From contig NZ_FOFF01000014.1 in the NCBI RefSeq assembly GCF_900110755.1, positions 62,001 to 126,000 of the forward strand: a stretch of 64,000 nucleotides of DNA, given 5' to 3'. Source of the DNA: Streptomyces sp. yr375. GTDB lineage: Bacteria; Actinomycetota; Actinomycetes; Streptomycetales; Streptomycetaceae. The notes beneath the pieces were generated by a model. It was given only the letters and a program-made list of their open reading frames with translations. It was not told the DNA's origin and searched no databases. Shown in pieces: positions 24,480-32,245 of this stretch; positions within the stretch are counted from its first letter, which is position 1, and each line of letters opens with the position of its first letter. The position numbers were made by a program, and so were the translations under genes.

Positions 24480-25127
24480 ATGGCACGGCGATACGACACC
24501 AATGACGCGACCGACCGCGTGACCGGTCTGCGCGAGGCCGCGTCCGCCGTCCGCCGTGGCGAGCTCGTGGTCCTGCCGACCGACACGGTGTACGGGATCG
24601 GCGCCGACGCGTTCTCCTCGGAGGCCGTCGCCGATCTCCTCGACGCCAAGGGCCGGGGCCGCAACATGCCCACGCCCGTCCTCATCGGCTCCCCGAACAC
24701 GCTGCACGGCCTGGTCACGGACTTCTCCGAGCTGGCCTGGGAACTGGTCGACGCGTTCTGGCCGGGCGCGCTGACGCTCGTCGCCAGGCACCAGCCGTCC
24801 CTCCAGTGGGACCTGGGCGACACCCGCGGCACGGTCGCCGTGCGCATGCCGCTGCACCCGGTCGCCATCGAGCTGCTGACGGAGGTCGGCCCGATGGCGG
24901 TCTCCTCCGCCAACCTCACCGGCCACCCGGCGCCGGAGAACTGCGACCGCGCGCAGGAGATGCTCGGCGACTCCGTCTCCGTGTACCTCGACGGCGGCCC
25001 GACGCCCGCCAACGTCCCGTCGTCGATCGTCGACGTCAGCCGTGCGGTGCCGGTGCTGCTGCGGGCGGGCGCGATCTCCGCGGACGAGCTGCGGAAGGTC
25101 GTACCCGACCTCGAGGTGGCGAATTGA
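24480..25127 (+). CDS. L-threonylcarbamoyladenylate synthase (Sua5/TsaC family)
   Basis: The 215-residue YrdC-fold protein makes threonylcarbamoyl-AMP from threonine, bicarbonate and ATP, the first step of t6A modification of ANN-decoding tRNAs. Motifs are VVLPTDTVYGIG near residue 30, KGRGRNMPTPVLIGS near 57, RMPLHP and the PMAVSSANLTGHP loop. It is the short single-domain form without the Sua5 C-terminal domain. GGAGG is seen 5' of the gene. The stop overlaps the start of the phosphatase-like gene as TTGA, so the pair is coupled. Confidence 0.93.
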   Translation: MARRYDTNDATDRVTGLREAASAVRRGELVVLPTDTVYGIGADAFSSEAVADLLDAKGRGRNMPTPVLIGSPNTLHGLVTDFSELAWELVDAFWPGALTLVARHQPSLQWDLGDTRGTVAVRMPLHPVAIELLTEVGPMAVSSANLTGHPAPENCDRAQEMLGDSVSVYLDGGPTPANVPSSIVDVSRAVPVLLRAGAISADELRKVVPDLEVAN

Positions 25128-25801
25128 CAGCCCCTGACGCGGGGCGTGGCATAGGCAACGGGGACCGTGCCGCGGAACAGACGACGACGTTCGGGTTTCC
25201 GCGCGACACCTTCCGCATCCTCCACGTCAGCACCGGCAACGTCTGCCGCTCGCCGATCACCGAGCGGCTGACCCGGCATTTCGTGTCGCAGCGGCTCGGG
25301 ATGCTGGGCGGCGGGCTGATCGTGGAGAGCGCGGGCACCTGGGGCCACGAGGGCGCGCCGATGGAGGCCAACGCGGAGACCGTGCTGGCCGACTTCGGCG
25401 CGGACGCGACCGGGTTCACCGGCCGCGAACTCCTCGACGAGCACGTCATCATGGCCGACCTGGTCCTGACGGCGACCCGTGACCACCGCTCCCAGGTCAT
25501 CTCCATGGGCCACTCGGCGGGCCTGCGCACCTTCACCCTCAAGGAGTTCACCCGCCTGGTGAACGCGATCGACCCCGCGACCCTGCCCCCGCTGGACGAG
25601 GGCGTGGTGATGCGCGCCCGCGCCCTGGTCCGCGCGGCGGCGGCCCTGCGCGGCTGGCTGCTGGCCCCGACCCTGGAAGCGGACGAGGTCTACGACCCCT
25701 ACGGGGCGCCCCTCCCCTTCTTCCGTTCGATCGGCGACGAGATACACCAGGCACTGGATCCGGTCGTCACCGCACTGACGGGCGTGCCCGCGCGGATGTA
25801 G
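25124..25801 (+). CDS. Low-molecular-weight protein-tyrosine-phosphatase homologue lacking the catalytic Cys
   Basis: The 225-residue protein has the LMW-PTP fold signature HVSTGNVCRSP at 34-44. The family P-loop is C-x5-R. Here Ser36 replaces the nucleophilic cysteine, while Cys41 and Arg42 are kept. A DPY motif near residue 192 (EVYDPYGAP) matches the general-acid loop. It has about 70 residues more than minimal family members. The start TTG 25124 overlaps the previous stop. Without the cysteine it is probably inactive as a classical phosphatase and may bind phosphotyrosine or phospho-sugars. The orthologue in S. coelicolor occupies the same place, from memory. Confidence 0.85.
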   Translation: MTAPDAGRGIGNGDRAAEQTTTFGFPRDTFRILHVSTGNVCRSPITERLTRHFVSQRLGMLGGGLIVESAGTWGHEGAPMEANAETVLADFGADATGFTGRELLDEHVIMADLVLTATRDHRSQVISMGHSAGLRTFTLKEFTRLVNAIDPATLPPLDEGVVMRARALVRAAAALRGWLLAPTLEADEVYDPYGAPLPFFRSIGDEIHQALDPVVTALTGVPARM

Positions 25802-25888
25802 CGCATGCGGCGGATGTGACCGGCCGCGCACCCCTGCCGCCCCGGGCCTACATTGGACGTACGTCACCGTCGACGCCCGGAGCGCACC

Positions 25889-27136
25889 ATGTCGGTCACC
25901 CACGTCCCCGAGACCGATGTCCTGCGCCGGCAGGACCCCGAGCTGGCCGAGATCCTGCTCGGGGAACGGCAGCGGCAGGCGACGACGCTGCAACTGGTGG
26001 CCGCCGAGAACTTCACCTCGCCCGCCGTGCTGGCCGCGCTCGGCTCACCCCTCGCCAACAAGTACGCGGAGGGCTATCCGGGGGCCCGCCACCACGGCGG
26101 CTGCGAGATCGTCGACGTCGCCGAGCGCATCGCGGTGGACCGCGCCAAGACACTGTTCGGCGCCGAACACGCCAACGTCCAGCCCCACTCGGGCTCCTCC
26201 GCGATGCTGGCCGCCTACGCCGCCCTGCTGCGTCCCGGCGACACGGTCCTCGCCCTCGGGCTGCCCTACGGCGGCCATCTCACGCACGGGTCGCCGGCGA
26301 ACTTCTCCGGGCGCTGGTTCGATTTCGTCCCCTACGGGGTGGACGCGGAGAGCGGGCTCATCGACCACGACCAGGTGCGGGCGCTGGCCCGCAGCCACCG
26401 CCCGAAGGCGATCGTGTGCGGGGCCATCGCCTACCCCCGCCACCTCGACCACGCCTTCTTCCGCGAGGTCGCCGACGAGGTCGGCGCCTATCTCATCGCC
26501 GACGCCGCCCACCCCATCGGCCTGGTCGCCGGGGGAGCGGCGCCCAGCCCGGTGCCGTACGCCGACATCGTCTGCGCCACCACGCACAAGGTGCTGCGCG
26601 GGCCGCGCGGCGGGATGATCCTGTGCGGCGCCGAACTCGCGGAACGGGTGGACCGGGCTGTTTTCCCGTTCACGCAGGGCGGTGCGCAGATGCACACCAT
26701 CGCCGCCAAAGCGGTCGCGTTCGGCGAGGCGGCAACCCCGGCGTTCAGCGCGTACGCCCATCGGGTGGTCGCCAATGCGAGGGTTCTCGCCGCCGCGCTC
26801 CAAGGCGCGGGGCTGGCCGTCACGACCGGCGGCACCGACACCCACCTCATCACCGCCGACCCGGCTCCCCTAGGGGTCGACGGACGCACCGCGCGCGGGC
26901 TGCTCGCCGCCGCCGGGATGGTGCTGGACTGCTGCGCCCTGCCCCACGACCACGCCCGTGGCCTGCGCCTGGGCACCGCCGCGGTGACCACGCAGGGCAT
27001 GGGGGAGATGGAGATGACCAGGATCGCGGCCCTGCTCGCCGGGGTGCTGCGGGATGAGATAGAGGTCAAGAAGGCCCGAGAGGAAGTGCGCGAACTGGCC
27101 GCGGCGCATCCGCCGTACCCGCCGTATCCGGGCTGA
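25889..27136 (+). CDS. glyA: Serine hydroxymethyltransferase
   Basis: This PLP enzyme interconverts serine and glycine with tetrahydrofolate, feeding one-carbon units. The 415-residue protein shows AAENFTSPAVLAALGSPLAN, KYAEGYPGARHHGGCE, the PLP lysine Lys234 in TTHKVLRGPRGG, and the C-terminal TTQGMGEMEM region. Length is typical. ATG 25889 is used, as the upstream ATG at 25853 would add an unconserved basic extension. The ribosome site is weak. The C-terminus ends in a Pro/Tyr stretch (PPYPPYPG) that is unusual for the family. Confidence 0.94.
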   Translation: MSVTHVPETDVLRRQDPELAEILLGERQRQATTLQLVAAENFTSPAVLAALGSPLANKYAEGYPGARHHGGCEIVDVAERIAVDRAKTLFGAEHANVQPHSGSSAMLAAYAALLRPGDTVLALGLPYGGHLTHGSPANFSGRWFDFVPYGVDAESGLIDHDQVRALARSHRPKAIVCGAIAYPRHLDHAFFREVADEVGAYLIADAAHPIGLVAGGAAPSPVPYADIVCATTHKVLRGPRGGMILCGAELAERVDRAVFPFTQGGAQMHTIAAKAVAFGEAATPAFSAYAHRVVANARVLAAALQGAGLAVTTGGTDTHLITADPAPLGVDGRTARGLLAAAGMVLDCCALPHDHARGLRLGTAAVTTQGMGEMEMTRIAALLAGVLRDEIEVKKAREEVRELAAAHPPYPPYPG

Positions 27137-27320
27137 ACCGGGGTAGACGCGCCCTGTGCACACCCTGGAGCGCACCCCCGTACGCCGCTGCGCACAGCCG
27201 CACGTGAAACCATCCTCCCTACCCGGAAGTCCTCACACATATGCGACACATATGCGCTGTGGAGGAGTCGATCGCTAGGGTGTGGGACTGAGATGGCCAG
27301 CGAGACCTGTGGGGAAGCCC

Positions 27321-28637
27321 GTGCGTGAATACCTGCTGACGCTCTGCATCACGGCCGCGGTGACGTATCTGCTGACAGGGCCGGTACGGAAGTTCGCGAT
27401 CGTGGCCGGAGCGATGCCGGAGATCAGGGCCCGTGACGTGCACCGGGAACCCACTCCGCGGCTCGGCGGGATCGCCATGTTCTTCGGCCTGTGCGCCGGT
27501 CTGCTGGTCGCCGACCATCTCAACAACCTCAACGAGGTCTTCGAGAAGTCGAACGAGCCGCGCGCCCTGCTGTCGGGCGCCGCGCTGATCTGGCTGATCG
27601 GCGTCCTGGACGACAAGTTCGAGATCGACGCCCTGATCAAGCTGGGCGCCCAGATGATCGCCGCCGGTGTGATGGTGATGCAGGGTCTGACGATCCTGTG
27701 GCTGCCCATCCCGACCGTCGGCACGGTCGCGCTGACCCAGTGGCAGGGCACCCTGCTGACGGTGGCGCTGGTCGTCATCACCATCAACGCGGTCAACTTC
27801 GTGGACGGCCTCGACGGTCTCGCCGCCGGCATGGTGTGCATCGCGGCCGCCGCGTTCTTCATGTACGCCTACCGCATCTGGTACTCGTACGGCATCGAGG
27901 CCGCCGCCCCGGCGACGCTGTTCGCGGCGATCCTGATGGGCATGTGCCTGGGCTTCCTGCCGCACAACATGCATCCGGCGCGGATCTTCATGGGCGACTC
28001 GGGCTCGATGCTGATCGGGCTGGTGCTGGCCGCGGGCGCGATCTCGGTCACCGGGCAGGTCGACCCCGACGTGATGAAGCTGTTCTCCGGGTCGGAGCGC
28101 AACGCGGTGCACCAGATGGTGCCGGTCTACATCCCGCTGCTGATGCCGCTGACGATCATCGCGATCCCGGCCGCCGACCTCATCCTGGCGATCGTGCGCC
28201 GTACCTGGCGCGGCAAGTCGCCGTTCGCGGCGGACCGCGGGCATCTGCACCACCGGCTCCTGGAGATCGGCCACTCGCACAGCCGGGCGGTGCTGATCAT
28301 GTACTTCTGGTCGGCGCTGATCGGGTTCGGGGCGCTCGCCTACTCGGTCAACTCGGCTTCCATGTGGATCGTTTTGGGCGTCGTGTTCCTCAGCGCGATC
28401 GGCCTGGCACTGCTCCTGCTGCCCCGCTTCACCCCGCGCGCCCCGCGTTGGGCGGAGTCCTTCGTGCCGCCCCGCTACCGCCGCCCCCGGGCCGCCGAGA
28501 CGGTCGCGGCCACCGCGCAGGAACAGCCGGAAACCGTCGCCGCCGTCGCCGACGAGGAGCCGGTTCCGGTGGGTGTGACGGGCGTCAACGGGGCCACCGC
28601 GATCGGCGGTCGGCACAGCTCCAAGGTAAGAATCTGA
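27321..28637 (+). CDS. Undecaprenyl-phosphate sugar-1-phosphate transferase (WecA/TagO/MraY family)
   Basis: This polytopic membrane enzyme (438 residues, about 10-11 helices) transfers an N-acetylhexosamine-1-phosphate from a UDP-sugar to undecaprenyl phosphate, the first step of wall polymer or linkage-unit synthesis. Motifs are HREPTPRLGG near 37, LIGVLDDKFEI (catalytic Asp pair) near 95, NFVDGLDGLAAG near 156, FMGDSGS near 224 and DRGHLHHRLL near 308. GTG 27321 after GGGGAA gives the conserved start MREYLLTLC. The cytoplasmic tail is Ala/Glu-rich. Its genetic neighbour LCP could act later in the same wall pathway. The exact sugar is unknown. Confidence 0.92.
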   Translation: MREYLLTLCITAAVTYLLTGPVRKFAIVAGAMPEIRARDVHREPTPRLGGIAMFFGLCAGLLVADHLNNLNEVFEKSNEPRALLSGAALIWLIGVLDDKFEIDALIKLGAQMIAAGVMVMQGLTILWLPIPTVGTVALTQWQGTLLTVALVVITINAVNFVDGLDGLAAGMVCIAAAAFFMYAYRIWYSYGIEAAAPATLFAAILMGMCLGFLPHNMHPARIFMGDSGSMLIGLVLAAGAISVTGQVDPDVMKLFSGSERNAVHQMVPVYIPLLMPLTIIAIPAADLILAIVRRTWRGKSPFAADRGHLHHRLLEIGHSHSRAVLIMYFWSALIGFGALAYSVNSASMWIVLGVVFLSAIGLALLLLPRFTPRAPRWAESFVPPRYRRPRAAETVAATAQEQPETVAAVADEEPVPVGVTGVNGATAIGGRHSSKVRI

Positions 28638-28937
28638 CTAGAGCATTGCCAAAACGTGGGAGAACGAGGAGCGGGCAAAGCCCCCATTACCAGACAACCT
28701 CCCCCGGTTTCTGCACAGACGCGCACTGTCACTCTCATGTGTGACAGCAACCACACCATCCAGGTAAAGAGCTCATCAAATAGTTTGTGATACGGTTCAC
28801 GAGAACCCCGGACAGAGCCGACGGGCCGCAGCACGCCGGTCCATCGGAGCGAGATGGCGTGAGGTCTTTCGCCCCTCGAGCCGGGACTACGCTCGTCCAT
28901 GACGACACCTGCCCCCCTTGAATGCGGAGTTGCCGCC
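28638..28937 (+). promoter_or_regulatory. Leader region of the atp operon with an inverted repeat
   Basis: These 300 bp hold no gene and are A/T-richer than their surroundings. An exact inverted repeat CTGTCAC (28726-28732) and GTGACAG (28741-28747) with 8-base spacer could be an operator. About 40 bp further on lies TTTGTGATACGGT at 28781-28793, whose TGTGATAC resembles an extended -10 box. No exact promoter or start site can be fixed. Confidence 0.45.
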
Positions 28938-29354
28938 ATGCAGTCCAACGACGTACGAACGCTGCTGCACTGTGCCCTGCCCACCGCGCTCGCGGGTGTG
29001 GCGGGAGTCGCGGTGAGCGCCGCCGTTGCCGGTGGCAAGGGAGCGCTCGGCGCCGTCTTCGGCGCGGTTCTCGTCCTGCTGTTCATGGGCGGCGGACTGA
29101 TGGTGCTGCTGCGCACCGCGCGCCAACTGCCCCATCTGTTCCAGTCGATGGGGCTGTTGCTCTACACCACCCAGATCCTGCTGTTGATGATCGTGCTGAT
29201 CACGTTCAAGGGGACCTCGGCCTTCAACCCGAAATGCTTCGCCTTCACGCTGCTCGCATCCACCCTGGTGTGGATGGCGGCGCAGGTGGTTTCCCATATG
29301 AAGGCCAAGATCCTCTACGTCGAGCCGGATTCCGCCGCTCGGACGTCGTCGTGA
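28938..29354 (+). CDS. atpI: ATP synthase accessory protein AtpI-like membrane protein
   Basis: The 138-residue protein has four hydrophobic helices, the last near VWMAAQVVSHM. Its place directly before atpB is that of atpI, which helps assemble the c-ring or carry Mg in other bacteria. Sequence conservation is low, so assignment rests mainly on position and topology. ATG 28938 has CGGAG 9 bp upstream. An earlier ATG at 28899 lacks a ribosome site. A 222 bp gap separates it from atpB. Confidence 0.8.
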   Translation: MQSNDVRTLLHCALPTALAGVAGVAVSAAVAGGKGALGAVFGAVLVLLFMGGGLMVLLRTARQLPHLFQSMGLLLYTTQILLLMIVLITFKGTSAFNPKCFAFTLLASTLVWMAAQVVSHMKAKILYVEPDSAARTSS

Positions 29355-29389
29355 CCTGTAGGGCCGGTGTAAAGGGACTTCCGCTCTTT

Positions 29390-29398
29390 TGCTATGGT
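29390..29398 (+). promoter_or_regulatory. Extended -10 promoter candidate before atpB
   Basis: TGCTATGGT matches an extended -10 (TGN plus a TATAAT-like hexamer) within the atpI-atpB gap, about 180 bp before atpB. No good -35 is seen, which extended -10 promoters can tolerate. It could raise atpBEFHAGD above atpI. Confidence 0.35.
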
Positions 29399-29576
29399 CT
29401 CGCCACAACTGCGGCAGAGCTGGCGCGGGCGGCAGTCGTGCCTGTGACGTCTCACGGTTCGGACCCCAGTCGCCGCCCCCTTATCCGCAAGTCCAGTCCA
29501 GTGCCGTCCCGCGGTCGCAGGCCGCGCCGACACATCGAGGTTGCCGTACCCATGCGCCACGCTGAAGGAGCTCGCG

Positions 29577-30386
29577 GTGAGTAACGCCAAGACGCTCGCC
29601 TTCGAGACCGACTGTCATATTTTCGACGGGTGCGGTTTCCCGACCCCCGGCCTGCACTCGTTCATGTTCGAGCCGCTCTTCACCGTCGGCGGCATCGAAT
29701 TCAACAAGCCGATGCTGCTCTCGCTGGTGAGCACCGTCGTCGTCATCGGATTCTTCTGGGCGGCCTTCAACAAGCCGAAGCTGATCCCGGGCAAACTCCA
29801 GATGGTCGGCGAAGCGGGGTACGACTTCGTACGCCGCGGCGTCGTCTACGAGACGATCGGCAAGCGCGAGGGCGAGAAGTACGTCCCGCTGATGTTCGCG
29901 CTGTTCTTCTTCATCTGGATCATGAACCTCTGGTCGATCATCCCGGTCGCCCAGTTCCCGGCCACGTCGGTCATCGCGTTCCCGGTGGGTCTCGCGGCGC
30001 TCGTCTACATCGTGTGGATGAGCATCACGTTCAAGCGCCATGGCTTCATCGGCGGTTGGAAGAACATCACCGGCTACGACCCGTCGCTCGGCCCGGTGTT
30101 CCCGATGGTCATGTTCTTCGAGTTCCTGTCGAACGTGTTCATCCGGCCCTTCACGCACGCCGTCCGGCTCTTCGCGAACATGTTCGCCGGCCACGTGCTG
30201 ATCCTGATCTTCACCATCGGAACCTGGTACCTCCTCAACGGCATCGGCATCGCCTACTCGGCGGTCTCGTTCCTGATGGTCATCGTGATGACGGTCTTCG
30301 AACTGTTCATCCAGGCCCTCCAGGCCTACGTCTTCATCCTCCTGTCCTGCAGCTACATCCAGGGCGCGCTCGCCGAGCACCACTGA
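29577..30386 (+). CDS. atpB: F0F1 ATP synthase subunit a
   Basis: Subunit a forms the proton half-channels beside the c-ring. The 269-residue protein has about six helices. The essential arginine is in the helix FTHAVRLFANMFAGH near residue 200, and the following YVFILLSCSYIQGAL helix is typical. GTG 29577 is preceded by AAGGAG (29565-29570). It begins the structural part of the atp operon. A small hairpin CCGGTGG/CCACCGG lies after it, before atpE. Confidence 0.96.
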   Translation: MSNAKTLAFETDCHIFDGCGFPTPGLHSFMFEPLFTVGGIEFNKPMLLSLVSTVVVIGFFWAAFNKPKLIPGKLQMVGEAGYDFVRRGVVYETIGKREGEKYVPLMFALFFFIWIMNLWSIIPVAQFPATSVIAFPVGLAALVYIVWMSITFKRHGFIGGWKNITGYDPSLGPVFPMVMFFEFLSNVFIRPFTHAVRLFANMFAGHVLILIFTIGTWYLLNGIGIAYSAVSFLMVIVMTVFELFIQALQAYVFILLSCSYIQGALAEHH

Positions 30387-30458
30387 GCACCCGCACCATC
30401 CCCTGAATTTCCGGTGGCCAACCCCCACCGGTCTGTGTAAAGAGAAGGAAGTTACGGC

Positions 30459-30704
30459 ATGTCCGCTCTCGACACCCTCGCCGCGGTCGAAATCAAGGGC
30501 AACCTCGCTGCCATCGGCTACGGTCTCGCGGCCATCGGCCCCGGCGTCGGCGTTGGCATCATCTTCGGTAACGGCACCCAGGCGCTGGCTCGCCAGCCCG
30601 AGGCCGCCGGCCTGATCCGCCAGAACCAGATCCTGGGCTTCGTGCTCTGTGAGGCGCTCGCCCTCATCGGTCTGGTCATGGGCTTCGTCTACCCGTCTGC
30701 CTGA
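30459..30704 (+). CDS. atpE: F0F1 ATP synthase subunit c
   Basis: The 81-residue hairpin of two helices forms the rotating ring. The polar loop is LARQPE (43-48) and the proton-carrying carboxylate is Glu65 in ILGFVLCEALALIG. The Gly-rich first helix (GPGVGVGIIFGNG) gives tight packing. GAAGGAAG precedes the ATG. The small size and strong ribosome site fit the higher copy number of this subunit. Confidence 0.97.
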   Translation: MSALDTLAAVEIKGNLAAIGYGLAAIGPGVGVGIIFGNGTQALARQPEAAGLIRQNQILGFVLCEALALIGLVMGFVYPSA

Positions 30705-30744
30705 CGGTTTCGGCCGACGAGAGAATTCCACGGAAGGAACTGAT

Positions 30745-31293
30745 GTGATCTCGCCCTTGCTGCTCATGGCGGCTGAGGAGGAACAGAATCCTCTGATTCC
30801 GGAGATTCCCGAGCTCGTCATCGGTCTGATCGCTTTCGCGATCGTGTTCTTCGTCCTGGGCAAGAAGCTCCTTCCGAACATCAACAAGGTTCTGGAAGAG
30901 CGTCGCGACGCCATCGAGGGCGGGATCGAACAGGCCGAGATTGCTCGGACCGAGGCGCAGAGCGTTCTGGAGCAGTACAAGGCCCAGCTCGCCGAGGCCC
31001 GTCACGAGGCCGCGCGGCTGCGCCAGGAGGCGCAGGAGCAGGGCGCCGTGCTCATCACCGAGATGCGCGCGGAAGGCCAGCGTCAGCGCGAGGAGATCGT
31101 CGCCGCCGGGCACAGCCAGATCGAGGCGGACCGCAAGGCCGCCGCGTCCGCGCTGCGTCAGGACGTCGGCAAGCTCGCCACCGAACTGGCCGGCAAGCTG
31201 GTCGGCGAGTCCCTCGAGGACCACGCCCGCCAGAGCCGCGTCATCGACCGCTTCCTCGACGAGCTCGAGGAGAAGGCCGAGGCGTCTCGATGA
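30745..31293 (+). CDS. atpF: F0F1 ATP synthase subunit b
   Basis: The 182-residue stator stalk protein has one N-terminal membrane helix (LVIGLIAFAIVFFVLGKKLL) and a long, highly charged coiled coil (VLEQYKAQLAEARHEAARLR) ending at RFLDELEEKAEASR. GTG 30745 follows CGGAAGGAAC. A longer start at 30649 would overlap atpE. Its last codon overlaps atpH as ATGA. Confidence 0.95.
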   Translation: MISPLLLMAAEEEQNPLIPEIPELVIGLIAFAIVFFVLGKKLLPNINKVLEERRDAIEGGIEQAEIARTEAQSVLEQYKAQLAEARHEAARLRQEAQEQGAVLITEMRAEGQRQREEIVAAGHSQIEADRKAAASALRQDVGKLATELAGKLVGESLEDHARQSRVIDRFLDELEEKAEASR

Positions 31294-32111
31294 CCTCACA
31301 CGGAGCGAGCCGCGAGGCATTCGCAGCAGCCCGTGAGCGTCTCGACGCGCTGACGGACTCCACGTCCGTGGACGCGGCACAGCTTGCCGGCGAGCTGGCG
31401 GCCGTCACCTCGGTGCTCGACCGCGAGGTCAGCCTGCGACGGGTCCTCACCGACCCGGCGCAGGCCGGTGACGCCAAGGCCGAGCTGGTCAAGCGCCTGC
31501 TCGGCACCCAGATCAGCGGCACCGCCGCCGACCTGGTGGCCGGCACCGTGCGCTCCCGCTGGTCGCAGTCCCGCGACCTGGTGGACGCGCTGGAGGAGCT
31601 GGCGAGCATCGCCGACCTCACCGCCGCGCAGCAGGCGGGCACGCTCGACGACGTCGAGGACGAGCTGTTCCGCTTCGGGCGGATCGTCTCTTCCAACACC
31701 GGGCTGCGCGCCGCACTGACCGACCGGAAGGCCACCGTCTCGGCCAAGAGCGAGCTGCTGAGCAGCCTGCTCGGCAGCCGGGCCGACGCGGCCACCGGGC
31801 GACTGGTGACGCGCCTCGTGACCGCCCCCCGTGGACGTAGCCTGGAAGCGGGCCTCGAGTCCCTGTCCAAGCTCGCCGCGGAGCGCCGCGACCGGATGGT
31901 CGCCGTCGTCACCTCGGCGGCACCGCTGAGCGACCCGCAGAAGCAGCGCCTCGGCGCCGCCCTCACGAAGCTCTACGGCCGCCCGATGCACCTCAACCTC
32001 GACGTGGACCCCGCGGTCCTCGGCGGGATCCGGGTGCAGGTCGGCGACGAAGTGATCAACGGCTCCCTCGCGGACCGTATCGAGGACGCCGCCCGCCGCA
32101 TGGCGAGCTAG
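31290..32111 (+). CDS. atpH: F0F1 ATP synthase subunit delta
   Basis: Delta joins the b stalk to the F1 head. The 273-residue product is longer than the roughly 180 residues of E. coli and belongs to the long actinobacterial form with an extra helical part. The C-terminal core shows VTSAAPLSDPQKQRLGAALT and DPAVLGGIRVQVGDEVINGS. The start overlaps atpF by 4 bp. A 134 bp gap with a G6/C6 hairpin separates it from atpA. Confidence 0.95.
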   Translation: MTSHGASREAFAAARERLDALTDSTSVDAAQLAGELAAVTSVLDREVSLRRVLTDPAQAGDAKAELVKRLLGTQISGTAADLVAGTVRSRWSQSRDLVDALEELASIADLTAAQQAGTLDDVEDELFRFGRIVSSNTGLRAALTDRKATVSAKSELLSSLLGSRADAATGRLVTRLVTAPRGRSLEAGLESLSKLAAERRDRMVAVVTSAAPLSDPQKQRLGAALTKLYGRPMHLNLDVDPAVLGGIRVQVGDEVINGSLADRIEDAARRMAS

Positions 32112-32182
32112 CAGCAACTCAAGACCGCAGTACGAACTGATGGCGGCCCTGGTTGGGCCGTGCAGAGGATTCACCTCTTTCA

Positions 32183-32203
32183 GGGGGGAGTCCCCATCCC
32201 CCC
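32183..32203 (+). promoter_or_regulatory. G6/C6 hairpin between atpH and atpA
   Basis: GGGGGG at 32183-32188 can pair with CCCCCC at 32198-32203 around AGTCCCCAT. The alternative GGGG-AGT-CCCC hairpin uses the same G-run and excludes the first. It lies 43 bp before the atpA start and outside its ribosome site. It could be an RNA processing or stability element that sets F1 versus F0 subunit levels. Confidence 0.5.
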
Positions 32204-32245
32204 AAAGTGAAACTTCGGGCCCAACAAGGAGAGCAGGGAACCCAG

